Shown in pieces: positions 36,333-46,269 of a stretch of DNA of 64,000 nt (the stretch's first letter is position 1; each line of letters begins with the position of its first letter). This DNA is from Dyadobacter sandarakinus (GTDB lineage Bacteria > Bacteroidota > Bacteroidia > Cytophagales > Spirosomataceae): contig NZ_CP056775.1 of assembly GCF_016894445.1 (NCBI RefSeq), forward strand, positions 2,358,001 to 2,422,000, read 5' to 3'. The notes below the pieces were generated by a model, which was given only the letters and a program-made list of their open reading frames with translations, was not told where the DNA came from and did no database searches. The translations under genes and the position numbers were made by a program.

Positions 36333-38573
36333 TCAGGCAATCGTCAGCGGCTTTGAAACCCGTCCATAAAGCGACGAGGTATACGAAAGCTCCATATTGG
36401 CATACTCCACCACAAGCGTTTCGGGCTTTGCCATCCGGTAAATACCAAACTTCCAGTAAGGACCGAGCTTGTCCACATAGCCGATGCCGATATTGGATAC
36501 ATTTACCATCTCCTGCCCGTTCTGCCACCATTGCAGCTGACCCCTGGTGGGCGAAAAGCGGATGCGCATGACAATCCTGTGCCACTGTCCGCGTGTAAAT
36601 GTGCCGATGGCGCGTTTGATATAGGTTGGTGCCGTCTTGATCGGGTTTTGGGTGCTGGAAGCGGTATAAACGGCTATTTTATCACCACCTTCTAAACGTA
36701 CGCCCAATACCGGGCCCGTGCTCATTTCACCCGAATCCTCGGTTGCATGGAACTGGCCGAGGTAACAAAAATCGGTTGGGGACATCTGGCTGATCGCCCC
36801 CGGCGCGATCCGGATGGAATAGGAAAGCCACACATCCTTGTCGAAAGGTACATCGCCGCTTTTCATGTAAAACTCGCAGCGCTCCTTGATTTTTTCATTG
36901 GAAAGATCTCCGGACCAGCGGTCGCCCGACCTGATCTCAAACCTGAAAACAGGAGAAGCCACATTCGTTGCCTGTTGAAGCGACCAGGATTTATTTGGCG
37001 TTTGCGCCATGTACCGCTGTGCAAAAATGGAAACGAGCGTATTGCTCGGTCCTACGGTTGCATACTTGAATGTGACGCCAGACGATGGCGCTTCCTGAAC
37101 CGGGGCCGATTCGCTTGTGTCGTAAAATGCAACCATCTTCACCGTGCTTCCGGAGGTCGGCACATCCAGGTTGCCGCTCAGATCCTTGATCCATGTTTCA
37201 CCACTTGTTCTTTGTATCAGTACATTATGATCATCAGCAGTAGGTTTGGTGAGTGTCACTGAGTCTTCGCCCCGGCTAGCGGCGCTTCCTTTTGTGCGGA
37301 TGTAGCTGGTCATGGCCTTGCTTTTTTCAAGCTGCACACCCCACATGAGAATTCCCCCACTTCCGTCACCTTTGTAAGAAGTGGTGCCGTTTACAAGTTC
37401 GGGCCCTATTTTGGTACTTACAGATGAACCCGACGCTACAAAAGTGGCAAAACACCGGTACCAGCCGCCTCCGGCTTTTTCCATTCCTGCATTGGTAAAA
37501 GCATCATGCTGAATGCCTACCACGCCATTGCCAAGGTCAAAGTGCACGGTAAGACCGCTGATGTTGAAGTAGGCCCACTTACGCTCGGCTGCTTTCAGAA
37601 ATGCGCTCAGCGTATAGGTACTTCCGGACAAAACAGCCACGTTGTCATTGGGTGCCACGTAGTGCATGGAAGTATTGTAATCTTCCTTGATCTTGAAAGC
37701 ATTCAATGTACCGTCAGGAGAGCGGGTACCGCTTGAACCCACGCTGATGTTCCGTCTTTGCCATGCGACATTGTCGATATTGTGGGAATACCTGATCAGA
37801 TTGGTTCCCGCAGGCTCAATGAGCACTCCGCTCAGGGATGGTGTGCCGGCAAGGTCGTAGTGGTACCGGAGACCAAAGTAGGGAGCTACCGTGGTAGGCG
37901 TATATGCAGACATGGTAGCGCTCTGCTCGATTTGCGCACCCCAGGCATATATGTACCTGCTGGTACTAACCCCGTAGCTCATCTCTGTATCATCATTGAG
38001 CAGATACAGGTGCATACCGGTGGATGATCCGCGGTCAGGCGTGGCTGTTACCCGGAGGCGCCACCATCCGTCTCCTGCATTTACCGCCTGGTAGCTGGTT
38101 ACATTGGAGCTTGATGAAATAAAACTTCCATTGGAAAGATTAAACCGAACCCCGGGATTACCGCCTGTAAAGGAGGTATTGGTTACAAAGCTGAACTGGA
38201 TCTTACTCCGCGTGCCTGCTTTTACATAGATACTGATCGTAACCGGCCTTCCTTTCACCACCGTAACACTCTGGGATACCCTGTGCTCACCTGAAACGGT
38301 TTTCTCGGAAACTTTACTGGCTGTGTACGAGCCGTCGGCGGCAGGAACGCTGCCCGTAGCGGAAACTGATGTACCAACCTGGTTCCAGCCATTGGCTGAT
38401 AAATCCTGGCTGTTGATGAGCATGTTGTAACCGGGCTGGGCAAAATGAAGATAGCCATCGGACCCGTAAAAGGAAGCTTCGCTCGTTCGCGAAAAATTAA
38501 TGTCGGCGCTGGCAGACGTGGGTAGCTGCCTGAAATCGAAGGATTTCAGCGGGGTTGTTAATTGTTCAGTCAT
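36333..38573 (-). CDS. Polysaccharide lyase-like protein with two phage-spike-like modules
   Basis: About 746 residues and no signal peptide. The first 435 residues are two copies of a beta-sandwich module (about 48-230 and 255-435). Each begins with N-x-S-Q-D/N-I-D... and ends with W-G-x-Q-L/I-E-x-S-x-x-x-x-Y, the form seen in phage head-spike or tail-fibre carbohydrate-binding modules. The last 220 residues resemble the jelly-roll of PL7/PL20 or heparin-lyase-I-like lyases: F-R-F-E-I-R, C-Y-L-G-Q-F-H, Q-W-H-R-I-V-M and Y-W-K-F-G-I-Y-R. This suggests a polysaccharide depolymerase. No phage genes surround it. Function inferred from layout only; catalytic residues were not confirmed. Confidence 0.62.
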   Translation of the reverse strand: MTEQLTTPLKSFDFRQLPTSASADINFSRTSEASFYGSDGYLHFAQPGYNMLINSQDLSANGWNQVGTSVSATGSVPAADGSYTASKVSEKTVSGEHRVSQSVTVVKGRPVTISIYVKAGTRSKIQFSFVTNTSFTGGNPGVRFNLSNGSFISSSSNVTSYQAVNAGDGWWRLRVTATPDRGSSTGMHLYLLNDDTEMSYGVSTSRYIYAWGAQIEQSATMSAYTPTTVAPYFGLRYHYDLAGTPSLSGVLIEPAGTNLIRYSHNIDNVAWQRRNISVGSSGTRSPDGTLNAFKIKEDYNTSMHYVAPNDNVAVLSGSTYTLSAFLKAAERKWAYFNISGLTVHFDLGNGVVGIQHDAFTNAGMEKAGGGWYRCFATFVASGSSVSTKIGPELVNGTTSYKGDGSGGILMWGVQLEKSKAMTSYIRTKGSAASRGEDSVTLTKPTADDHNVLIQRTSGETWIKDLSGNLDVPTSGSTVKMVAFYDTSESAPVQEAPSSGVTFKYATVGPSNTLVSIFAQRYMAQTPNKSWSLQQATNVASPVFRFEIRSGDRWSGDLSNEKIKERCEFYMKSGDVPFDKDVWLSYSIRIAPGAISQMSPTDFCYLGQFHATEDSGEMSTGPVLGVRLEGGDKIAVYTASSTQNPIKTAPTYIKRAIGTFTRGQWHRIVMRIRFSPTRGQLQWWQNGQEMVNVSNIGIGYVDKLGPYWKFGIYRMAKPETLVVEYANMELSYTSSLYGRVSKPLTIA

Positions 38574-39193
38574 TTATCGTTTAATTAGTCATGAATGATT
38601 GATCTGGTTTGCAGATCAACTTGTAAAAAATAAAAGGTATTGGTAAAGATTTTCTATAGGCAAAATGGTTCTGCCGCAGTACAACCGGATTCCGGCTGCT
38701 GCGATGGTGACAAATAAGGTAAAATCAGGCTTCTGTAATTTGCGGAAAGTTGCTGCATGATCTTTTCCGTCCCAACCGCACGGGCAACTTTAAGGGCGAA
38801 AACTACAATCATAAACCTTCCGGAACCCCAGTATTCAGTTAATATAATTGTTAAATATTCTGACAACACACTGTTGTGCCTGCCGGCGCTTTTAATAAAG
38901 ATGATCGGTTGACCTTTTCGGAGGGGTTTATTCTTACTTTTTACAAAGCTAATAGAAATTCTGAAAAATTGTTAATAAGCAAATCTAATTTGGTGTTTTG
39001 TCTTTAAACAGTAAAACAGCGGTTACAAGGCAGTAATTTGTAGCATATTCACTAAGTATTTTGACATAACGGAATGCTATATAGTCCGGCCTTGGCCGCA
39101 GCCTGGAAAGCGCAGTAACACATTCATAATAAGGGAAGAAATCCACTGATGCGCAGATCTAAGATGAGAATTGGAGAGAGGCAAGAATGCCGG
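38574..39193. other. AT-rich intergenic region
   Basis: About 620 bases between the lyase-like gene and the GAF kinase. A 71-codon frame (38654-38869, minus) has no supporting features and is not called. A small hairpin lies at 38601-38617. I see no RNA gene or repeat. Confidence 0.45.
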
Positions 39194-40438
39194 TCAGTCG
39201 AGGGCGGGTAGTACGATCCGTACGGAGGTACCGCTCCCTACTTCGGACTTGATGCGGATGGTACCGGAATGATTACGCACAATCCTTCTGCTGAACGTAA
39301 GCCCGAACCCCTCTCCTTCCCGGCGGATCACGGTAGAAGGAAGCTTTGAAAACATATCGAAAATATTTTCGAGCTGGGTCTCGGGAATTCCTACCCCATT
39401 ATCATTGATCCTAATTTCAACAAACTGCCTGTTGGGGTGGTACTCGCCGTCCAGGTGCGTTCCGTATATTTTACAGCTGCTTACGCTGACTGCGAGCGGG
39501 GTACCGGGTTTGGCAAATTTGATCGCATTACCGAGAATGTGGTAAAACAGCTGCTCCATCTGGGATGCATTTGCCCTCACCACCGGCAGGCGCGCTACCT
39601 CGACGCTGGCACCGGATAAGCGGATCTGAGGACGCAGCTGCGTGAGGACCATGGAAACCGTATCTTCCAAATCGACCAATGAAAACGTTTGCTGATCCTC
39701 CGTCAGGAACGAGAAATCAGACAGGTTTTTGATCATTTCGCTAAACCGGGTTGCACTTGTATTGATACGCACAGAAAGGTCACTGGCCTTCTTTACATCA
39801 TTTTCCTGAAGTGCATCCACCAGCATGCCGCTGAAAACCCTGATTTTTCGCAAAGGTTCCTGCAGGGAATGCGTGGAAATATGGCGGTACTGGCGGTTTT
39901 CGTCCGTAGAATCACTCAGCTGCACACTCAACCCTTTCACCTTGTCCCTGGTGGCTTCGAGTACATCCTGCTGCTGTAACTGCAAGGCGACGAGCTCGGC
40001 AAATGCAGTAAAAAGTCCGGTCGTCCTGATCCCGGTCAGTTTTTTCGGCTCCCGGCCGAATGCACATAAGGTTCCGAAGAACTCACCCGACCGCAGCACA
40101 ATGGGATAAGAGATATAGCTTTTTACACCATTGCTCACGAGAATGGGATCGTCCGCGTACGCCAGGCTTTCGTCCAGGTTTTCAATGATCACGGGTTGCC
40201 GTACCTGGCGGATCTGGTCGCAAATGGTGGTCTCGACGGGGAGCTCGGAGCCGGCAAGCATGCCCAGCTCCATATTATCATGCACACTGCAGGTGATCCA
40301 CTTTTCGGACGTAACCCGTGCTACGGCGGCGAAACCGAGCCCGGTAACCTCGCAGATTACATTCAGCAATGTAGAAACAATCGGAATTTGCTGCACGCGC
40401 TGAATATCGCGGGCCAGGGTAGCATCTGTAATGTACAT
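39194..40438 (-). CDS. GAF-domain histidine kinase
   Basis: About 414 residues from ATG 40438 (ATG at 40483/40486 would add 15-16). A GAF domain spans about 20-160, with I-S-Y-P-I-V-L-R-S-G-E-F-F-G-T-L-C-A-F. The HisKA-like helix has S-T-H-S-L-Q-E-P-L-R-K-I, and the HATPase has I-L-G-N-A-I-K-F, D-N-G-V-G-I-P and G-E-G-F-G-L-T-F. It is soluble, with no membrane segment, so it probably senses a small ligand or light-related signal; no chromophore-binding cysteine is evident. The frame to 40690 runs into the promoter of the opposite gene and is not used. Confidence 0.85.
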   Translation of the reverse strand: MYITDATLARDIQRVQQIPIVSTLLNVICEVTGLGFAAVARVTSEKWITCSVHDNMELGMLAGSELPVETTICDQIRQVRQPVIIENLDESLAYADDPILVSNGVKSYISYPIVLRSGEFFGTLCAFGREPKKLTGIRTTGLFTAFAELVALQLQQQDVLEATRDKVKGLSVQLSDSTDENRQYRHISTHSLQEPLRKIRVFSGMLVDALQENDVKKASDLSVRINTSATRFSEMIKNLSDFSFLTEDQQTFSLVDLEDTVSMVLTQLRPQIRLSGASVEVARLPVVRANASQMEQLFYHILGNAIKFAKPGTPLAVSVSSCKIYGTHLDGEYHPNRQFVEIRINDNGVGIPETQLENIFDMFSKLPSTVIRREGEGFGLTFSRRIVRNHSGTIRIKSEVGSGTSVRIVLPALD

Positions 40439-40567
40439 CTCAATAGTGGCGTTGACGGTATTGCTGATGATCGTATAAAACATCATACCTGAGAGCGCCG
40501 GGCCCCGCGCCTGCGGATTTGGCACGGTTTTGAAAGTACAATGATCCTCAACCAAACCATACATACC

Positions 40568-41080
40568 ATGCTCGATGAACTGTTTGCAATGATAAAGCAA
40601 AGCGGACAACAGGCCGTTGTAGATAATAATGAAGTACCCAACGAGCACAACGAAGGCGTGATGAGCGAAGCTCATGATTCGATCGTACAAGGGCTCGGCA
40701 ACATCAAGGATCCCGGGCAGCTCAACGGATTGCTCGAATCGGCCCGCAGCGGAAGTGCAGGGAACAATCCGGCCGTACAGCAGATTTCCGACAACTTTAT
40801 GGGCGGGATCATGCAGAAGTTCGGTATCAATGCGGGTACTGCTTCTTCCATTGCATCAGCCATCATTCCGGTAGTATTGGGTAAGATTGCGCAGCGCCAG
40901 CAAGGCGGAGGCGGCTTTGACCTGGGCGGACTGCTTGGCTCGCTCACCGGGCACGCTGCACCTGGCACATCGCAGGGAGGCGGACTTGGCGGTAAAATCG
41001 GCGGCATTGGCAGCAAGCTCGGACTTGACAAGGACGGCGATGGTGATGTGGACCTGAATGACCTGTCCAAAATGTTCTGA
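40568..41080 (+). CDS. DUF937-family protein with EF-hand-like tail
   Basis: About 170 residues from ATG 40568 (an earlier ATG at 40541 adds 9). The start M-L-D-E-L-F-A-M-I-K-Q-S-G-Q-Q and the following N-N-E-V-P-N-E-H-N-E resemble the DUF937 family. The middle is Gly/Ser-rich and repetitive. The tail D-K-D-G-D-G-D-V-D-L-N-D is a good EF-hand or dockerin-like calcium loop. Divergent from the GAF kinase. Function unknown. Confidence 0.72.
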   Translation: MLDELFAMIKQSGQQAVVDNNEVPNEHNEGVMSEAHDSIVQGLGNIKDPGQLNGLLESARSGSAGNNPAVQQISDNFMGGIMQKFGINAGTASSIASAIIPVVLGKIAQRQQGGGGFDLGGLLGSLTGHAAPGTSQGGGLGGKIGGIGSKLGLDKDGDGDVDLNDLSKMF

Positions 41081-41113
41081 AATGGCATTCATCTTTGATG
41101 CTCATATTTGTTT

Positions 41114-41899
41114 ATGCACCATCTAGAAACCGAACCACCTGGTGAGCTGCGCGAGATCATCAGGTGTTTTTGGTACGATAAAAAGGAATTTGGTCCGGCA
41201 GACGGTGATTTCGAGGTGGTACCTGACGGCTTTGCCGAGATCATCTTCTATTTCGGAAGTCTGAGCGGTATTTCTCAAAAAGGAACGTTGGAACCCCTGC
41301 CATCACCATTTATGATCGGGCTGCTGCAACAGCCTGCTCATTTTCAAACCCGGGGCTCGCTGGAAATCCTGGGTGTGCGCTGTTTTCCGTGGACGATTTT
41401 TGAATTACTGGGCCTTCCCGCGGGAGGTGGTGGTGTGCGAACGTTTGATCATCCGATGGCCGGATTGCAACCGATCCTTGCCAGCGAAGTAGCGGCCGGA
41501 CGCATCAATCAGGCACTTGCATTACTCCATAGTTACTTCCTGAACGAACGATTACGAATTACCCAAAACAACCTGCTTTCGAAAGCGGGCAAAGCCCTGC
41601 GCAATGCAAAGGGTACACTCCCGGTGGGCGAGATAGCAGCGGCGGCACACGCCACGGTGCGCACGCTGGAAAGAAACTTCAAACATTCATCGGGCCAAAC
41701 GGTAAAGGATGTATCCTCCCTCACCCGTTTCGAGCAGGCAAGAAATGAGCTGCTGCTGAATCCTGACGTAAGTCTTGCAAGCCTCGCCCATGAGCTTGGC
41801 TATACAGATCAATCTCACTTCAGCAGAGAGTTCAAGCGCTTCTGCGGCATGACGCCGGGTACATTTGCCCGCAATGCCAGGACAAACAAACGCATGTAG
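41114..41899 (+). CDS. AraC-family transcriptional regulator
   Basis: About 261 residues from ATG 41114 (TTG at 41108 is possible). The N-terminal half is a DUF6597-like sensor with E-L-R-E-I-I-R-C-F-W-Y and V-V-P-D-G-F-A-E-I-I-F. The C-terminal HTH has A-S-L-A-H-E-L-G-Y-T-D-Q-S-H-F-S-R-E-F-K and a second helix near 180, the standard AraC two-HTH layout. It starts 33 bases after the DUF937 gene and precedes the TetX-like gene by 75 bases on the same strand, so control of that gene is possible. Confidence 0.9.
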   Translation: MHHLETEPPGELREIIRCFWYDKKEFGPADGDFEVVPDGFAEIIFYFGSLSGISQKGTLEPLPSPFMIGLLQQPAHFQTRGSLEILGVRCFPWTIFELLGLPAGGGGVRTFDHPMAGLQPILASEVAAGRINQALALLHSYFLNERLRITQNNLLSKAGKALRNAKGTLPVGEIAAAAHATVRTLERNFKHSSGQTVKDVSSLTRFEQARNELLLNPDVSLASLAHELGYTDQSHFSREFKRFCGMTPGTFARNARTNKRM

Positions 41900-41974
41900 C
41901 GCAACAACTTTGTCGCATTTGTACAAGCCTGAAAGAAAAGCATTCCGGAATTTTGTATCACAATCAAAAGCAAG

Positions 41975-43135
41975 ATGTTGATACTAAATAAACAAATAGC
42001 CATCGTAGGCGGTGGACCCGGCGGATTAACTTTGGCCAGACTTTTACAAATGAACGGAGCGAACGTAAAAGTATTCGAGCGGGATATTAACCGGAATGCA
42101 CGCGTGCAGGGTTCACCGTTAGATATGCATAAACAATCCGGATTGAAAGCGCTGATCAGGGCGGGTCTTCTGGAAACATTCAAAAAACATTACCGCGTCG
42201 GCGCGGATCGCAAGACCATTGTTAATGAAAACGCCAATGTACTTTTTACCACTCCATTAATACAGGCAAGTAATGATTTTAACGATGAGAATTTTCATCC
42301 TGAAATTGACAGGGGAACATTGCGGGATCTGCTGCTGCAATCATTAGAACCAGATACTGTTGTCTGGAACAGCCAGTTTATTTCCATGATCAAACAAAAG
42401 TCGGGCTGGTTGCTGCATTTCGGAAATGGTAAAACATTTTATGCAGACATTGTCATTGCAGCAGATGGCGCGAACTCTAAAATCCGACCATACATTACCG
42501 ATACAAAACCAGTTTATTCAGGCATTACCATGATCGAAGGTCATGTACATGATGCAAAAAATACATTACCCAATATCCACGCCCTGATCAATGACGGTGC
42601 ACTCCTGGCTTTTGGAAATGAAAGAAATTTATTCATGGGCCTGAAAAGTGATGGCGATCTTACCTTTTACACGAGTTTTAAAGCAACTGAAAACTGGTAT
42701 AGCAATGCCGGACTTGACTATAATAATAGCAGTGAAATGCTGAATTGGTTTAGAAAAGATTATATAACATGGAGTAAAATATGGTATCCATTATTTGAAA
42801 ATGCGGCAACTCCATTTGTTCCCCGCCCTATTTACTGTATGCCGCCTGATCATACCTGGAAGTCACTGCCCAACCTGACCATGCTTGGTGATGCTGCTCA
42901 TGTGATGCCTCCGTCAGCCGGCGAAGGAGCTAATATGGCCATGCTGGATGCCGTGGAATTATGCGATTGCCTGTCCAAGGAAGGCCATCCCGACCTACAA
43001 ACTGCCATCGCTATTTTTGAACAGAACATGCAGCGGCGAGCCTCGGAAATGGCCCGGGTGTCGCTGGCAAACGGAGAATGGATGCACAGCCCCGGCTCGC
43101 TTGACAAAATGCTGGCCATGTTTGGGGCAGCCTAG
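41975..43135 (+). CDS. TetX-like FAD-dependent monooxygenase
   Basis: About 386 residues, the length of TetX. FAD site G-G-G-P-G-G-L-T-L at 11-19, then V-F-E-R-D and D-M-H-K-Q-S-G, which parallel the TetX start. The second FAD motif M-L-G-D-A-A-H-V-M-P-P-S-A-G-E-G-A-N is near 305-320. TetX inactivates tetracyclines by hydroxylation with NADPH and oxygen; relatives in Bacteroidota are often of unknown substrate. It is more AT-rich than its upstream neighbours and sits in a 4-kb AT-rich stretch. Antibiotic activity is not shown by the sequence. Confidence 0.85.
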   Translation: MLILNKQIAIVGGGPGGLTLARLLQMNGANVKVFERDINRNARVQGSPLDMHKQSGLKALIRAGLLETFKKHYRVGADRKTIVNENANVLFTTPLIQASNDFNDENFHPEIDRGTLRDLLLQSLEPDTVVWNSQFISMIKQKSGWLLHFGNGKTFYADIVIAADGANSKIRPYITDTKPVYSGITMIEGHVHDAKNTLPNIHALINDGALLAFGNERNLFMGLKSDGDLTFYTSFKATENWYSNAGLDYNNSSEMLNWFRKDYITWSKIWYPLFENAATPFVPRPIYCMPPDHTWKSLPNLTMLGDAAHVMPPSAGEGANMAMLDAVELCDCLSKEGHPDLQTAIAIFEQNMQRRASEMARVSLANGEWMHSPGSLDKMLAMFGAA

Positions 43136-43162
43136 CCAGCCATGTAATGCCAAACGGATGCC

Positions 43163-44329
43163 ATGTACGGGGAGGTAATTTCCGGTTTGTTTCAGTATTT
43201 TCGGGAAATAAAAACCTATGATACAGTGCATAAAGTTCTCCCCTATTTGACCATTTGCCTATTATTAATTTTCAACAATGCTGTCGCTCAACGCGATACA
43301 CTCGTATGGAAGCCCGGATTGAAGTTGCAAAGCAGTGATTTTGTGATTGACCCATCTTCCGTAAATATTTTCAATGACATTTCCCTGGTGTATGGCTATC
43401 GGCTGCAACCGGGCAAGCCGGGTAAATTCCTTTTGATTGTCAATACCGCTGCTGTTTTAAACCGGAAAACGTCAAGTCTACCCGACTCTTCGGACACCGC
43501 TTTGCGCTATGTCCAGATTCAGTTTGATTTATCGGGATACCATAGCAGGCTCATCAAATTAAAGGCATCTGAATTGGGTGAAATAAGCGGCAGACTGGTT
43601 GCAGCGAAGATGGATTCAATTACATTTCAAGCGAACCAGGAAGTATCGGTTTTAAAAAAAGCATTTGCTGAGGAATTCTTCCGGCACCCCAATAAAGAGA
43701 CTTTGCAAAAGTGGGAAATGAAAATCAGTGACCTATTAACAAGTACTCCCGAAATTGATGAAGAAAGAATACCGGGCAAGTTAACTTATGGGCTTTTTGC
43801 CGGTGTTGGGCATAATATATTTAAAAGTAAAACCAGCGAAAACTTCACCAATGCAACCGGAATCAACTTTGGTCTCAATTATGATATAAAGAAATCACGA
43901 TTCGTAATTGATTTGAATTTGAATTTCAATAAAACGAAACAGGAACTGGAAAAGAATGGGTACTGGCCGTCGGGGATGAAAACACACTTTGCATCCATTG
44001 AACTTACCTACGGATATAAAATCAATAAAAACAAATGGTTGCTGGCGCCCTATGGGGGATTTTCCATCAATGAATTTACACCAGCCAAAACAAATAAGGA
44101 AGACAAGCGACGCATGGCAGGATACAGCCCGGTATTGGGTTTGGAAATTAACCGGTACTTCAAAACCATGGCTGATTTGCACGAAAAGGCACGTATTTAT
44201 TACAAGCTCAGGATGTCTGTGAATCCGACAAACCTGATTAAAGACTACGCAGGTACTCAATTGAATATAAAGCTAGCGATCGGATTTGATGCTGTAAGGA
44301 TCAAAACCAGGCTTGTTAAAAAAGTGTAA
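43163..44329 (+). CDS. Secreted hypothetical protein, possible outer-membrane barrel
   Basis: About 388 residues from ATG 43163. A signal peptide (V-L-P-Y-L-T-I-C-L-L-L-I-F... A-V-A-Q) lies at about 25-42, so a start at GTG 43226 may be truer and would put it at the N-terminus. After a first mixed part (to about 200), the last 180 residues alternate in the manner of a small beta-barrel: G-L-F-A-G-V-G-H, I-N-F-G-L-N-Y-D and L-A-P-Y-G-G-F. No known family recognised. AT-rich, 28 bases behind the TetX-like gene. Confidence 0.62.
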   Translation: MYGEVISGLFQYFREIKTYDTVHKVLPYLTICLLLIFNNAVAQRDTLVWKPGLKLQSSDFVIDPSSVNIFNDISLVYGYRLQPGKPGKFLLIVNTAAVLNRKTSSLPDSSDTALRYVQIQFDLSGYHSRLIKLKASELGEISGRLVAAKMDSITFQANQEVSVLKKAFAEEFFRHPNKETLQKWEMKISDLLTSTPEIDEERIPGKLTYGLFAGVGHNIFKSKTSENFTNATGINFGLNYDIKKSRFVIDLNLNFNKTKQELEKNGYWPSGMKTHFASIELTYGYKINKNKWLLAPYGGFSINEFTPAKTNKEDKRRMAGYSPVLGLEINRYFKTMADLHEKARIYYKLRMSVNPTNLIKDYAGTQLNIKLAIGFDAVRIKTRLVKKV

Positions 44330-44404
44330 GCCTTTGAATGGGATTTATAATTGAGTTTAAAATATTTTATTAGTTGTGGTATTTCAATTGGTAATGCACT
44401 AATT

Positions 44405-45136
44405 TCATTCTGTAACTTTTTCAAAGATCTGATAGATACTTTTATACGTACTTTTCCCTTTTTGGTACTGACTTAACCGATCTTTAACAATACTAAATGA
44501 CGGAGTTGCCAAGTGCTTGCTGAAACGATCGATCAGGGGAGGAATTGCATGCTCCTGAAAAGTTTCCGGGCTTCTTAAAAGTAAGTTCCACCCAAGTTCA
44601 TTCTTAATATTTTCGTCAATCATCCTGGTTTTCAATGCATCAAAACGCTCATTAAAATGAGCATACAGCAGCGATACCCCGGCTGAATCTGTACCCCGGT
44701 CAAAGAGATTTGAAAGCGAATCGACCTGCGCATCAAATAATTGTTCCCGTGCTACTGTTGCTGATTTCCAAACCAGGCTTAAAGGAGAATTCAGAGGTCT
44801 GCTGGCTGCAAAATGAGCGGGATTAATCATGACCTCCAATGTATCCGAATCGATAAATACATCGAGGCACTGGTTGTTTTTACAAATCTGTACAGGACAA
44901 AATTCCCCGATTGTAAATGCAAAACTAGTCTCATAGCCGGAATCTGGGTTCGCAAAGGTTTGAACCGGCCTGAAAGGCTCTTTGACATAGATCCAGATCG
45001 AATCTGCATCCGCCGCAGACTCCGCCTTTCCAAATTGCGGTTCCTGATAGAACAGCCTAACACTCACCTGCTGCTGTGCATGCGCAGATATGGAGATTAT
45101 AAAAAAGCAAAGCAGACTGATCCGGTTTATTCCCAT
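44405..45136 (-). CDS. Secreted hypothetical protein
   Basis: About 243 residues with a signal peptide ending S-A-H-A-Q. The body is mixed alpha/beta with no cysteine pair of a thioredoxin site; the N-terminal part faintly recalls the DUF4369 domain that precedes thioredoxin-like domains, but that is weak. Single gene, convergent with the previous one and divergent from the GT92 gene. I do not recognise the family. Confidence 0.55.
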   Translation of the reverse strand: MGINRISLLCFFIISISAHAQQQVSVRLFYQEPQFGKAESAADADSIWIYVKEPFRPVQTFANPDSGYETSFAFTIGEFCPVQICKNNQCLDVFIDSDTLEVMINPAHFAASRPLNSPLSLVWKSATVAREQLFDAQVDSLSNLFDRGTDSAGVSLLYAHFNERFDALKTRMIDENIKNELGWNLLLRSPETFQEHAIPPLIDRFSKHLATPSFSIVKDRLSQYQKGKSTYKSIYQIFEKVTE

Positions 45137-45395
45137 GGTAGCGTTTTAAATCAAACGAAGATTTCAGTTCAACTACGCTACCATCACCATGAAATTAATA
45201 TATTCGGGCCGGTGTAGACGTTCAATCGTACATTGGTGATGTTTCAAATGCTTGTGCACTCCCTATTGAGAATGAATTTTTCCTTAAAGATTTTTTTTGC
45301 TTTCGCCTGAATACCAGAAAAGATAGTAACCTGAATACTCAGTATATTTTAACAAAGCCTGATATATAACCCAGCTCAAATACATAAAATAAACA

Positions 45396-46232
45396 ATGAA
45401 CATTTTAACCAGTTTATTTTCTAAGTTTTTTGCAAAGAACAATACACATATAAGTCCGGAGCATTATGTCTCTGTATGTTGTATTGTAAAGGACGAAAAT
45501 AATTACCTTGAAGAATGGATCCGATACCACCAGAAAATTGGTGTTTCCAATTTTTATATTTATGATAACGGAAGTAAAATACCAGTTCGTGAAACAATTA
45601 AAGAATTAAACCTTGATCGGGTAGTAGCTGTTATTGATATCCCCGGAAAAAACAAGCATGTAAAAGCATATCAGCATTGCCTGGATAAGTTTGGCAGTTA
45701 TTCTCAATGGATTGCGTTTATTGATGTAGATGAATTTATTGTACCCAAAACCAATGAGGGAAGCCTGGTACAATTCCTGAAAAATTATGAAGATTTTGGA
45801 GGCTTGGGAGTTTCCTGGCTGATATTTGGATCTGCCGGTCACATTCAGAAGCCTGCCGGCTCGCAATTACGGAATTTTACAAAACGGTCAGACCTGAATT
45901 TCTTGCCCAACACCCATATCAAATCAATTGTGCAGCCCCGGTTTGTTGCATCCGCATTCAAATCGCACTGCTTCAAATATAAGCCCGGCTATGATTGTGT
46001 TAATGAACATCAGAAAGTCATCGATGGTGCGACCACGGAACCGAGTGTGGATACGATACAGCTGAACCATTATTATTGCCGCTCACTCGAAGAATACCAT
46101 GAAAAGATCACGCGGGGAATCAGCGACACGAAAAGAGCGCGCAAAATTGAAGAGTTTAATTACCATGACGCAGGATCAAATGCGATTGAAGACCGCGAAA
46201 TTCTGAAAATACTCGATCAGAAGGAAGCCTGA
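45396..46232 (+). CDS. GT92 (DUF23) glycosyltransferase
   Basis: About 278 residues. It has the family's opening V-C-C-I-V-K-D-E-N-N-Y-L-E-E-W, then H-Y-H-like N-F-Y-I-Y-D-N-G-S and the metal motif I-D-V-D-E-F near residue 110. Late residues include H-Y-Y-C-R-S. It is complete, with no signal peptide or membrane helix. Glycosyltransferase family 92 adds galactose or related sugars to glycans. AT-rich like its two predecessors and placed just before a tRNA-Ser gene. Confidence 0.85.
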   Translation: MNILTSLFSKFFAKNNTHISPEHYVSVCCIVKDENNYLEEWIRYHQKIGVSNFYIYDNGSKIPVRETIKELNLDRVVAVIDIPGKNKHVKAYQHCLDKFGSYSQWIAFIDVDEFIVPKTNEGSLVQFLKNYEDFGGLGVSWLIFGSAGHIQKPAGSQLRNFTKRSDLNFLPNTHIKSIVQPRFVASAFKSHCFKYKPGYDCVNEHQKVIDGATTEPSVDTIQLNHYYCRSLEEYHEKITRGISDTKRARKIEEFNYHDAGSNAIEDREILKILDQKEA

Positions 46233-46269
46233 CGTATGATAATCCCGTAAGTTATAATCATGCATTAAA

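Noticed and set aside
38654..38869. 71-codon frame in the intergenic gap
   Set aside because: No recognisable motif, no promoter or ribosome site, and AT-rich low-complexity sequence around it.
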